Of a stretch of DNA of 39,759 nt, positions 11,121-19,080 are shown piece by piece (position 1 is the stretch's first letter; each line of letters begins with the position of its first letter). The notes beneath the pieces were generated by a model. It was not told the origin of the DNA, searched no databases, and saw nothing but the letters and a program-made list of their open reading frames with translations. A program made the position numbers and the translations under genes. Source of the stretch: Deltaproteobacteria bacterium (GTDB lineage: Bacteria > Myxococcota > Myxococcia > Myxococcales > SZAS-1); assembly GCA_018266075.1 (NCBI GenBank), contig JAFEBB010000069.1, positions 1-39,759 on the forward strand, in the 5' to 3' direction.

Positions 11121-12647
11121 CTACGGCTTGGGCACGCCCGTGGTGCCGATGATGGCCTTGAGGTCGTCGTCGGTGAAGTAGATGCCGCCGCCCACGAAGA
11201 AGTCGCGGCCGCTGAGCACGCGGTTGGTGTCCTGCTCGCGCACCGGATCGTTGAGCGCGTCGTCCACGCCGCCGGTGAGGAAGAGGTGCCCGAGGAAGTT
11301 GTAGTTCACGTACGACTTGAGGCGCGGGTAGCTGCGGTCGAGCGCCGCGAAGTCGAAGGCCTCGGTCTTGAGCACCAGCGAGTCGTCGAGGAAGTGCAGG
11401 TCGATGCCGGCACCGCCCGTGTTCTCGATGATGCCGAAGCGCAGCGTCGCGAAGTAGTAGCGCTTGTTGAACTGCACGCTGAACTTGAGCGACTGCGTGG
11501 TCGTGGTCACCGTCTGCGCCACCGGCTGCAGCGAGCTCGGCGGGTTCGCCTGGGTGTACGTCTGCGTGGTGTAGCCCTGCGGATCGTCCACGATGGTGAT
11601 GGAGTAGTACTTGTCCGGTTTGGGGATGAGATCGAGCTCCAGGTAGTTCTTCGAGAGCTTCTCGTTGAAGAGGTACTCGCTGCGCAGCTGGATCTGCGTC
11701 TTCAGGCTGGTGAGCGTCTGGACGTAGTCCGTGGCGTCCTGGATGGTGTCGGCGATCTGCTGCTTGGTGCGCGTGTCGCTCACGAGCATGCCCAGCGTGC
11801 CCTCGCCCTTGTTCACCTTGTCGGTGATCTCGCGGACGTTCTGCAGGCTGGCGTCGAGCTTGTTCAGCGTCTCCTTCAGGCTGGCCACCGTCTCCTGCAT
11901 GTTGCCCTGGCCCGTGCCGACGATGTGCTTCACCTCGTCGAGGATCTCCTGAATGCTCTCGGTGATGTGCTGCACGTTGGCCACGATGGCCTGGTAGCGC
12001 TCCTGCTCCGAGCCGGTGATGCTGCGCACGTCCTCGGTGACGCCCTGGACGTTCGCCATGATCGCGTCGAGCCGCTCGCCGTTCACCTTCATGGTGGTGT
12101 TCAGCTGGTCGGAGATCTGGGCGAGGTTGTCGAAGATGTGCTGCATGCTCGCGGCGCCCTTCTCGCCGCCGAGCGTCTGGCGCAGCGCCGCGGTCACGGC
12201 CTGGATGTCCTCGGTGATCTTGGTGAGCGAGCCGAACACCTGCTCCATGCCCGAGGCGTCGATGACGTTCTTGATCTGCCCGCCCTGCGGCAACAGCTCC
12301 GGTGCCTGGCCCGGTGAGAGCTCGAGCTGGTAATCGCCGAGGAGGCTCTCGCTCTTCTTGGAGACGATGGCGTCGGTGCGGACGGGCACCTCTTTCTTGA
12401 TGAGCATGTTCACCCGGGCGAGGTTGCCCTCGAGGGAGATGCTCTCAATCTCGCCGACGGGGATGCCGGCGATGAGGATGCGCGACTTGGGCCCGAGGCC
12501 GGTGGCGTCGTGGAAGTAGGCCCAGCACTCGAGCGAGTCGCTCCTGGAGAGGCCGCCCTTGTGCACGAAGGTGAAGAAGACGACGAACGTGCCCAACGCA
12601 ACGAGGAGCAAAAGCCCGACGCGGAACGGTGTGAGCAGCTTGCCCAT
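11121..12647 (-). CDS. MCE-domain (MlaD-type) lipid-transport substrate-binding protein
   Basis: This 508-residue protein has an N-terminal membrane anchor (about residues 9-30) and one MCE domain (about 37-120) with the family pattern of Y/F-F-x-x-A-T-G-L followed by IAGIPVGEIESI. MlaD-type proteins form hexameric rings in the periplasm and pass phospholipids to or from an ABC permease. The region 135-330 is strongly helical with repeated NVQxxTxxI-type segments, suggesting a long tube- or needle-forming section. The last 150 residues are rich in beta strands and end near the outer membrane-like motif pattern. It follows the MlaF-type ATPase gene by 36 bases, so the two form an operon. It is much longer than E. 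coli MlaD (about 180 residues), as in many delta-proteobacterial versions. Confidence 0.85.
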   Translation of the reverse strand: MGKLLTPFRVGLLLLVALGTFVVFFTFVHKGGLSRSDSLECWAYFHDATGLGPKSRILIAGIPVGEIESISLEGNLARVNMLIKKEVPVRTDAIVSKKSESLLGDYQLELSPGQAPELLPQGGQIKNVIDASGMEQVFGSLTKITEDIQAVTAALRQTLGGEKGAASMQHIFDNLAQISDQLNTTMKVNGERLDAIMANVQGVTEDVRSITGSEQERYQAIVANVQHITESIQEILDEVKHIVGTGQGNMQETVASLKETLNKLDASLQNVREITDKVNKGEGTLGMLVSDTRTKQQIADTIQDATDYVQTLTSLKTQIQLRSEYLFNEKLSKNYLELDLIPKPDKYYSITIVDDPQGYTTQTYTQANPPSSLQPVAQTVTTTTQSLKFSVQFNKRYYFATLRFGIIENTGGAGIDLHFLDDSLVLKTEAFDFAALDRSYPRLKSYVNYNFLGHLFLTGGVDDALNDPVREQDTNRVLSGRDFFVGGGIYFTDDDLKAIIGTTGVPKP

Positions 12648-12683
12648 CGGCTCCCGTGACCCTCCGGCCCTGCCCGCGCCCGG

Positions 12684-13466
12684 CTACTCGTTCTTCCCGA
12701 ACCACGTGGAGAGGAACTCGTGCACCTTGGGGTGCGTCGCCTTGCGCATTTCTTTAGGTGTTCCTTGCGCGACGAGCTTCCCCTGATACAGGAAGGCAAT
12801 CTCGTCCGCCACCTTGAACGCGCTCGCGATGTCGTGGCTGATCACCACCGAGGTCACGCCCAGCTTGCTCTTGGCGTCGAGGATCATCTCGTCCACGTAG
12901 TCCGTGGTGATCGGATCCAGCCCCGTCGTGGGCTCATCGTAGAGGACGATCTTGGGCTCGAGGATGATCGCTCGGGCAAGGCCGACGCGCTTGCGCATGC
13001 CGCCGGAGAGCTGGTCGGGGAACTGGGTGTCGATGTCCTTCAAGCCCACGATGTCGAGCTTCTCGTGCACGCGCTTCTTGATCTCCGCCTCGGACATCTT
13101 CTTGTTGTGCTCGCGCAGCGGGAAGCTCACGTTGTCGTAGACGGTCATGGAGTCGAAGAGCGCGGCGCCCTGGAACACCATGCCGAACTTCTTGCGCACG
13201 CGCGCGAGCTCGGTCTCGGGCATGCGCGAGATGTCCTCGCCGTCGATGATGACCTTGCCGGAATCTGGGCGGAGCAAGCCGATCATGTGCTTCATGAGCA
13301 CGGACTTGCCGGAGCCCGAGCCGCCGAGGATCACCTGGGTGGTGCCCGCGCCGATGTCGAGGTTGATGCCCTGGAGGACGTGGTTCTCGCCGAAGCTCTT
13401 GTAGAGGTCCTGGATCTGGATGATGGGCGGAGCCAAGGCGAGCACCAGAATGCGAGCACCGGGCAC
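12684..13466 (-). CDS. mlaF: MlaF-type ABC transporter ATPase
   Basis: Read from the GTG at 13466 the protein has 260 residues. That start has GGAAGG six bases upstream; the longer frame from 13538 has an unlikely Pro/Arg-rich lead. Walker A GGSGSGKS, the signature LSGGMRKR, Walker B IVLYDEP and the H-loop SHD are all present. The close family is MlaF/Ttg2A, shown by LLRPDSGKVIIDGEDI and FGMVFQGAALFDSMTVYDNVSFPLRE. It would power phospholipid movement together with the MlaD-type protein encoded 36 bases downstream. No MlaE permease gene adjoins it; the upstream gene is on the other strand, so the permease must lie elsewhere. Confidence 0.9.
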   Translation of the reverse strand: MPGARILVLALAPPIIQIQDLYKSFGENHVLQGINLDIGAGTTQVILGGSGSGKSVLMKHMIGLLRPDSGKVIIDGEDISRMPETELARVRKKFGMVFQGAALFDSMTVYDNVSFPLREHNKKMSEAEIKKRVHEKLDIVGLKDIDTQFPDQLSGGMRKRVGLARAIILEPKIVLYDEPTTGLDPITTDYVDEMILDAKSKLGVTSVVISHDIASAFKVADEIAFLYQGKLVAQGTPKEMRKATHPKVHEFLSTWFGKNE

Positions 13467-13630
13467 TCTAGACCTTCCGGAGGCGGCCGGGGGAACCGCG
13501 TTCGGGGGCGTCAGGCTTCCCCGGAAACGCTCGGACACGCCGTACCTGGGGAACTCCGCGCCCCATCAAATGCGAGCGAACACCGCGCCCAACGGTGCGA
13601 CAATGCCCGCATCCTTTTGGGAGCGCAGCC
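13467..13630. other. Divergent intergenic region
   Basis: These 164 bases separate the mlaF-type gene (minus) from the hydrolase-type gene (plus). Promoters for both should lie here, but I could not pick a convincing pair of hexamers. A GGGAGCG Shine-Dalgarno precedes the plus-strand ATG at 13631. Confidence 0.35.
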
Positions 13631-13888
13631 ATGAGCAACCCCATCAGCGGCTTGGGCAAGTCGATTCAGGGCCTGGTCGACAAGACCGTCGATGACGTGA
13701 GCAAGGCCGTCGACAACACCGTCCAGAAGGCCTCCACCGACGCTCAGAAAATCCTCGGCTACACCGGCCAGAGCCGCTTCGACGGCGACGTGAAGTCGGC
13801 CGCCGATCTCATCCAGTCGGGCGTGAACCAGGTCCAGGCAGGCGTCGACGTGAGCATGGGTCCGCTCGGGCCGCCGCCCACGCTCTAA
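13631..13888 (+). CDS. Short N-terminal ORF of an apparently split alpha/beta hydrolase
   Basis: This is an 85-residue frame starting MSNPISGLGK, with GGGAGCG upstream. It is helical and polar, lacks a signal peptide, and ends GPLGPPPTL-stop at 13886-13888. The next frame opens at 13894 and starts exactly where an alpha/beta hydrolase core would begin (a PVVMITG strand). If reading shifted by one base near 13885, the two would join as PPTLLKPVVMITG. So this is probably the N-terminal helical part of one hydrolase broken by a one-base change, or a small protein translationally coupled to it. I cannot tell a real mutation from a sequencing error. Confidence 0.6.
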   Translation: MSNPISGLGKSIQGLVDKTVDDVSKAVDNTVQKASTDAQKILGYTGQSRFDGDVKSAADLIQSGVNQVQAGVDVSMGPLGPPPTL

Positions 13889-13893
13889 AGCCC

Positions 13894-14640
13894 GTGGTGA
13901 TGATCACCGGGCTCACCATGCAGGCCAGCTCGTACGACCCGATGGCCCAGCACCTCGCCAGCAACCCCAAGAACGGCCCCGTCGCCGTCTACGTGGTCGC
14001 CGACGGCAAGTTCCACCAGGGCAGCGTCACCGGCCCGGTGATGACCCCGCAGCAGGCGCACGACGCCAAGCTCTTCGAGGTCCAGTACATCGACGTGAAG
14101 GGCTCGCCCACCGAGAAGGCCCCGCAGATCGCCAAGGCCATGCAGGCGATCCAGGGCGCCACCGGCCAGAACAACGTCGACGTGGTCTGCCACAGCGCGG
14201 GCTGCACCGACTTCCGCCTGTATTTGCAATCGCGCCAGGACCAGAGCATGGGCATCGACCACGCGGTGTTCATCGGCCCGGCCTCGCACGGCACGGAGAT
14301 GGGCAACGTGGGCGACGCGGTGGGCGCGCCGCTCGGCCTCAAGCAGGCCGGCGCCGAGCTCGCCGTGGGCAGCTCGCTCGTCGACGACCTCAACAAGAGC
14401 TGGTCGAACCAGCTCGGCCAGGTGAAGGGCGGCGTGACCATCGTCGGCCTCAAGGGCGCGCCCACCGCGAGCCCCGAAGGCCTCGTCGACGGCGATGGCT
14501 ACATGCCCGCCGACTCCGTGGGCATGCCCGGTGCCAAGACCGTCATGCTCCAGGGCGTCAACCCCACGCCGCTGATGCACCTCTGGGAAGTCCACTACAG
14601 CGGCGTCATCAACACCGTCGATCAGGCGCTCGCGGGTTAG
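13894..14640 (+). CDS. Alpha/beta hydrolase (lipase-like), core part
   Basis: The frame encodes 248 residues from GTG 13894 (GTG 13897 is equally possible), with no Shine-Dalgarno in front. The first strand VVMITGLTMQASSYDPMAQHLA resembles the oxyanion-loop start of lipases. The nucleophile elbow is VVCHSAGC near residue 110, a variant of G-x-S-x-G with Cys in the first position. A candidate catalytic His lies in PLMHLWEVHYSG near the C-terminus, and Asp residues around 200-210 (DGDGYMPADS) may complete a triad. No signal peptide is seen. Its stop (14638-14640) overlaps the stop of the convergent glycosyltransferase gene. It likely forms one gene with the frame at 13631. Confidence 0.7.
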   Translation: MVMITGLTMQASSYDPMAQHLASNPKNGPVAVYVVADGKFHQGSVTGPVMTPQQAHDAKLFEVQYIDVKGSPTEKAPQIAKAMQAIQGATGQNNVDVVCHSAGCTDFRLYLQSRQDQSMGIDHAVFIGPASHGTEMGNVGDAVGAPLGLKQAGAELAVGSSLVDDLNKSWSNQLGQVKGGVTIVGLKGAPTASPEGLVDGDGYMPADSVGMPGAKTVMLQGVNPTPLMHLWEVHYSGVINTVDQALAG

Positions 14641-15818
14641 GTCCGCGCGCGCTCGGTGCGGTCCCAGGTCGCGGCCTGGCTCTGGGCCACGAAGCGCCCA
14701 AAGCCGACCGCGAGCGCCAGGTTCATGCTCGTGAAGTAGTACGCCACCGACGCCACGCGCCGGAGCGCGCCGCGCTTCACCCACTTCTGCCGGCCCGCGA
14801 CGGCCAGCGCGTAGAAGCCCAGCTGCATCGCCAGCGCGAGCTTTCCCCAGCGGTGCCCGAGCAGCGTCAGGTTCGTGAGCAGCGCCAGCGCGAGCCAGAG
14901 CGGCGCCGTCCAGCGCAAGAGCTTGTGGCTCCAGAACGCGAAGCTCGCGAAGCCCGCGCGCGGCATGAGGAGCCTGCCCAGAAGTCGCAGGCTCTGGAAG
15001 TTGCCCGCGGCGATGCGCGCGCGCCGCGAGGCCTCCTTCACGTAGTCCTCGGTGGTCTCCTCGTACGCCACGGCCTCGGGGTCGTAGAGCACGCGGAAGC
15101 CCGACTGCAGGATGCGCATGGGGATGACGAAGTCGTCGACGACGGTGTCGGGCGGCAGCGCCTGAAAGAGCGAGCGCCGGATCGCGTAGAGCCCGCCGTT
15201 CGCGCCCAGCACCGCGCCGTGCTTCCCCTCGTAGAACTTGATGAAGCTCTCGTACGTCCAGTACGCGCTCTCCTCGTACGCTTTCAGCGTGGGGTTGTAG
15301 AGCCGCAGCCGCCCGCAGACCGCGCCCACGTCCGGATCCCGAAAGTGTCGCGCGAGCTTCTCCAGCGCGGCCGGGTCGAGCATGGTGTTGGCGTCGGTGA
15401 GCACCACCACCTCGCCCTTCGCGAGCGGAATGCAGCGATTCAACACCGCGACCTTCCCGCCGCGCGGCGCCGCCGAGAGCCGAACGCGCGGATCGTGCAC
15501 GGCCTCCACCTTCGCGTCGGTTCCGTCCGTCGAGCCGTCGGAGCCGACCAGCACCTCGAGGTCCGCGGCGGGCCAGGCGAGCTGAAGGGAGTTGCGCAGC
15601 TTCTCGTCGATGCAGCTCTCCTCGTTGTACGCGGCCACCACGAGCGTGACCTTGAGCCCTGGCGGTGCGCGCGCTAGCCCGCGGCGATCCGCGCCGCCGC
15701 CGATGAAGCGCAGGTTCGCGCGCGCCTGCTCGAGCGCGTCGAGGAGCACCAGCGCGAGCGGGTACAGGACGTAGGTGTGCAGGAGCAGAAAGACGCTCAC
15801 CCAGAAGACGCCGGCCAT
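14637..15818 (-). CDS. Family 2 glycosyltransferase, membrane-bound
   Basis: The protein has 393 residues from ATG 15818, chosen because GGAGGGG precedes it; the longer frame to 15941 has a non-coding look. An N-terminal membrane helix (about 5-25) is followed by a GT-A catalytic domain: VTLVVAAYNEE (nucleotide-sugar site), GSDGSTDGT, the DxD-type VLTDANTM, and a VVDDFVIPMRI segment with the presumed catalytic acidic residue. An RRARIAAGNFQSLR block stands where the Q-x-x-R-W motif occurs in processive enzymes. Two or three C-terminal helices follow. It resembles icaA/HAS-like transferases that extend and export polysaccharide. It sits alone between convergent and co-directional genes, so the product is unknown. 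Confidence 0.85.
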   Translation of the reverse strand: MAGVFWVSVFLLLHTYVLYPLALVLLDALEQARANLRFIGGGADRRGLARAPPGLKVTLVVAAYNEESCIDEKLRNSLQLAWPAADLEVLVGSDGSTDGTDAKVEAVHDPRVRLSAAPRGGKVAVLNRCIPLAKGEVVVLTDANTMLDPAALEKLARHFRDPDVGAVCGRLRLYNPTLKAYEESAYWTYESFIKFYEGKHGAVLGANGGLYAIRRSLFQALPPDTVVDDFVIPMRILQSGFRVLYDPEAVAYEETTEDYVKEASRRARIAAGNFQSLRLLGRLLMPRAGFASFAFWSHKLLRWTAPLWLALALLTNLTLLGHRWGKLALAMQLGFYALAVAGRQKWVKRGALRRVASVAYYFTSMNLALAVGFGRFVAQSQAATWDRTERART

Positions 15819-15975
15819 CCCCTCCCCAAGAGCAAGGCCGCGGCCAGCCTGTTCCCGGCGATCGGTTGGCGCGCGTAGGAAGCAGCGTTCCCACCCAGGC
15901 CGGTAGGGCGGAGCGGATGGGCGGGCTGTGCTGCGCCGCACGCATGGCGCCCAGGCAAGCGGCCGAGCGCTGCGG

Positions 15976-18597
15976 CTACGGCACGGGCGCGGGTGCCGTC
16001 GGGGCCGGCCCGGGCGTGGGAGCCGGCGCCTTGGACGCGGCCTCGATGTTCTCTAGCAGCAACTTCACCCGCGGGTCGTCGGGCGAGAGCAGCGAGAGCT
16101 CGGTGGCGGTGGCCTTTGCCCCGGCGAGGTCATGGAGCTGGAGCTGCAGCTCGGCCTGCACCCGCTTGGCGCGCGTCAGCCGCGGGTTCTGCTTGATGGC
16201 GCTCTGCGCGGCCGCGAGCCCGTTCTTGAGCAGCTCTTCGGTCTGCCGCGGCTGGTCGGCGAGCGCGGCGGTGATGAGGTCCGCCCAGCCGTCGTTGGAA
16301 ACGGCGGCCTTGTACGTCTGCGCGAACTTCGCGGCCTGATCGCTGCCCTTGAAGGCGTAGTAGATGCCGAACGCGCGATCGAGCTCCGGCGAGGGCGCCT
16401 CCAGCTGGCTGCGCGCCGCGGCCAGCTTGCGGAAGAGCGTGTTCTGGTCCTCGTTGAGCTTGAGCTCCTTCTTCTGGACGGGCTCGATGCGCGCGCGCAC
16501 GTCTTTCATGCGATCGACGAGGGTGTTCACCACGGTGCGCCAGTCGGCGCGGCTGTGATCCGCGTCGGCGCGGTTGTGCTCCTTCTCCAGGGCGGAGAAC
16601 TCGGACTGGAGCGCGTACTCCTCGGCGCGCAGGTCCGCGAGCTGGAACGACATCACCACCAGGTCGTCGGCCGCGGGGGCGACGTACGTGGGGGGCGCCG
16701 CCGCCTCGAGCGCGCCGAGCACGGTGCGGGCGCTCTCGAGGGAGGCAACGGTGTCCGTCTCGACGTTGCCAAAGACCTCGGCCGTCTTCTTCACCACCTC
16801 CGCGGGCGGTCCGGCGGGCCGGGTCATGAACCAGACCGCGAACGCCGCCAGGCCGCCGAGCAGCACCACGGCCATCAGCCCGAAGGCGATGTTGCGGTTG
16901 CGGTTGGCGAGCTTTTGCGCGAGCGCGTCGTCCTCGGTGCTCGACTGGCCCACGCCCTCGAACGGCGCGGTGCTCGCACCCGTCACGGTGCGGCGCGGCT
17001 GCGGGGGCACGGGGCGCGACTGGGCCTGCGCGAGCGCGGGCGGCTGCGACTGCGGCGAGAAGTCGGCCTCCTGCGGCGGCGGCGCCTGCCACGACGGCGT
17101 GCTGCCGGGCGCGGGCGGCGTGCCGAACGTGGTGGTCGCGGAGCGCGGCGGATCGGTGTCCTCGAGCGGATCCGCCGGAGGCATCACCGGCGCGGGCCGG
17201 GCTCCAAACATCATCGTCTGGTTGGGCTTGGGTGCTTCGGGCTGCGGCGCGGGCTCGCTCGGGAGGTTGTAGTCGGGCTCGGTCGTCGGCCGCTGAATGG
17301 GCGCGGGGGCCTGCGCGCCCACGGCGCCGAACATCTGCGTCGACGAGGCCGACTTGGACGCGGGCGCAGCGGCAGGCGCCGGCGAATCCAGGATGGCGCC
17401 GAACATGGCCGTGGACGTGGCGGGGTTGGGGGCAGGTGCGGCGGGCTGGGGCGAACTGCCGATGGCGCCGAACATCTGCGTGCTGCTGGCGGACTTGGCC
17501 GGTGCAGCGGGTGCGGGTGTGGGAGCCGGAGTCCCGACGGCGCCGAACATCATCGTCGAGCTGCCCGCAGGCTTGGCTTGCTCGGCCACGGCCGGCTTGC
17601 CACCCGCGCCGAAGACGAGCGTCTGGCTTCCAGCGGGCGCCGCCGCCGGCTGGCTTCCGATGGCCCCGAACATCTGCGTGCTGCTCGCGGAGGGCCTCTG
17701 GGCGGATGGCTGGGTCGGCTCGCTGCCCAACGCGCCGAACATCGCGGTGGTGCTGCCCGCGGGCTTGGCCTGCTCCGCCACCGCGGGCTTGCCGCCGGCG
17801 CCGAAGACGAGCGTCTGATTTCCTGCGGGTTGGCTGCCCACGGCTCCGAACATCTGCGTGGTGCTGCCGGCAGGCTTGGCCGCGCCAGGTTGCGGCGCCG
17901 GCTCGCTGCCCACGGCCCCGAACATCATCGTCGTGCTGCCAGCGGGCTTCGCCGCTGCGGGCTGCGTGGCGGGCTGGCTGCCGACCGCGCCGAACATCAT
18001 CGTCGAGCTGCCGGCAGGCTTCGCTGCGCCCGGCTGCGGCGCCGGCTCGCTGCCCACCGCCCCGAACATCATCGTGGTGCTGCCCGCAGCGGGCTTCGCG
18101 GCTGCGGGCTGCGTCGCCGGCTGGCTGCCGACCGCGCCGAACATCATCGTCGAGCTGCCCGCAGGCTTGCCCGGATCGGCGACGGCGGGCTTTCCGCCGG
18201 CGCCAAAGACGAGCGTCGCGTTCGGGCTGGCCTGCCCGCCGCCCACCGCCCCGAACATTTGCGTGATCGAAGCGGGATTGGCTTGCGGCTGCGGCGCCGG
18301 ACTGCTGCCGATCGCGCCGAACATCGCCGTCGAGCTCGGCCCCGCCACGGGCGCCGGGCGCGTGCCGAACACGAGGGTCTGGTTGTTGTTGGGCTGGCCG
18401 AGCTGCGCGGCGGGACTCGCACCGAAGACCTGCGTGCTCGAGCGCTGAGGCGGCGCGTTGGCAGCGGCGCCGGGCGCCGGCGGCTTGGCCGTGAAGACCA
18501 GGCCACAGCGCGTGCACTGAACGGGTGCGCCCGCGGCGGGGATGAGCGCGTCGTCGAGCACGTACGAGGTGGAGCAACGCTCGCAGCTGATTTGCAC
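15976..18597 (-). CDS. MJ0042 zinc-ribbon membrane protein with about 20 MFGA repeats
   Basis: The protein has 873 residues from GTG 18597, with GGAGAGG upstream. Residues 1-38 form an MJ0042-type zinc ribbon (CERC and CTRC pairs), seen at the N-terminus of GltJ/AgmX and other myxobacterial regulators. Residues about 54-480 are a Pro/Ala-rich disordered region with about 20 copies of an (S/T)-T-x-(M/V)-FGA core, spaced about 15-25 residues apart. One membrane helix lies at about 569-590, so the repeats are cytoplasmic and the C-terminal 280 residues periplasmic. The C-terminal part is helical with TPR-like repeats near 790-850. A -10-like TATACT is visible at 18647-18652. The repeated Thr-Thr-x-Met-Phe sites could be phosphorylation or docking sites; that is inference. 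Confidence 0.8.
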   Translation of the reverse strand: MQISCERCSTSYVLDDALIPAAGAPVQCTRCGLVFTAKPPAPGAAANAPPQRSSTQVFGASPAAQLGQPNNNQTLVFGTRPAPVAGPSSTAMFGAIGSSPAPQPQANPASITQMFGAVGGGQASPNATLVFGAGGKPAVADPGKPAGSSTMMFGAVGSQPATQPAAAKPAAGSTTMMFGAVGSEPAPQPGAAKPAGSSTMMFGAVGSQPATQPAAAKPAGSTTMMFGAVGSEPAPQPGAAKPAGSTTQMFGAVGSQPAGNQTLVFGAGGKPAVAEQAKPAGSTTAMFGALGSEPTQPSAQRPSASSTQMFGAIGSQPAAAPAGSQTLVFGAGGKPAVAEQAKPAGSSTMMFGAVGTPAPTPAPAAPAKSASSTQMFGAIGSSPQPAAPAPNPATSTAMFGAILDSPAPAAAPASKSASSTQMFGAVGAQAPAPIQRPTTEPDYNLPSEPAPQPEAPKPNQTMMFGARPAPVMPPADPLEDTDPPRSATTTFGTPPAPGSTPSWQAPPPQEADFSPQSQPPALAQAQSRPVPPQPRRTVTGASTAPFEGVGQSSTEDDALAQKLANRNRNIAFGLMAVVLLGGLAAFAVWFMTRPAGPPAEVVKKTAEVFGNVETDTVASLESARTVLGALEAAAPPTYVAPAADDLVVMSFQLADLRAEEYALQSEFSALEKEHNRADADHSRADWRTVVNTLVDRMKDVRARIEPVQKKELKLNEDQNTLFRKLAAARSQLEAPSPELDRAFGIYYAFKGSDQAAKFAQTYKAAVSNDGWADLITAALADQPRQTEELLKNGLAAAQSAIKQNPRLTRAKRVQAELQLQLHDLAGAKATATELSLLSPDDPRVKLLLENIEAASKAPAPTPGPAPTAPAPVP
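17110..18450 (-). repeat. In-gene degenerate repeats encoding the MFGA units
   Basis: The DNA repeats a core that reads CGCCGAACATCATCGTC or close variants on the plus strand. About 20 copies are seen, spaced roughly 45-75 bases apart. The units near 17850-18160 are the most alike, alternating two types (ending SQPA and SEPA), which suggests recent duplication of pairs. Such tracts are prone to length change. Confidence 0.8.
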
Positions 18598-18663
18598 GGC
18601 GACCTCTCCGGGAACCCTTCGCGGCCGCTGGGCCCGCGACGCGCGAAGTATAGACCGCTTTGC

Positions 18664-19059
18664 CTACGGGTGCTCCGCCCGCGCGGTCGCCCGCCCAGCC
18701 AGCAACCTCAGCTTGCCCGGACCGATTCCCGGCACCCGCTCGAGCGCCTCGAGATTTGCGAATGGCCCGTGCGCTTTTCGCTCGGCGACGATCCGCTGGG
18801 CCAGCTGCGCACCGATCCCCGGCAACGCGTCGAGCTCGGCTTCCGTTGCCTGGTTGACGTCGAGGGGCAGCCCCAGCACGCGCCGCTCGCCACCCGTGAG
18901 CGCACCGGGCGCCGCGCACTGCGCGATGCCGTCCGACTTCCCCACCTCGGCCGGCGCGCACGGCAGCGGCCTCGCCTCCGCGCGCGCGGGAATCATTCGA
19001 ATAGCTGCGAGCCCCACCAGCGCCGCGGCCAGCGCCGCGAGCGTCCCCTCCCGCCCCAT
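18664..19059 (-). CDS. ComEA-like helix-hairpin-helix protein
   Basis: The protein has 131 residues from ATG 19059, preceded by a strong purine-rich GGGGAAGGGGGGCAGG. An N-terminal hydrophobic helix acts as a signal or anchor. The C-terminal 65 residues are a helix-hairpin-helix pair: LDVNQATEAELDALPGIGAQLAQRIV and then FANLEALERVPGIGPGKLRLL, the usual ComEA DNA-binding fold. ComEA binds incoming DNA at the cell surface during transformation, though many such small proteins have no proven uptake role. It starts 21 bases after the lysC stop and so is probably cotranscribed with it. Nothing links it functionally to lysine biosynthesis. Confidence 0.8.
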   Translation of the reverse strand: MGREGTLAALAAALVGLAAIRMIPARAEARPLPCAPAEVGKSDGIAQCAAPGALTGGERRVLGLPLDVNQATEAELDALPGIGAQLAQRIVAERKAHGPFANLEALERVPGIGPGKLRLLAGRATARAEHP

Positions 19060-19080
19060 CCTGCCCCCCTTCCCCAAACG

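Noticed and set aside
13885-15945. 686-residue minus-strand frame spanning glycosyltransferase and hydrolase
   Set aside because: Shifted and antisense shadow of both genes; no family motif and an Ala/Arg-only composition.
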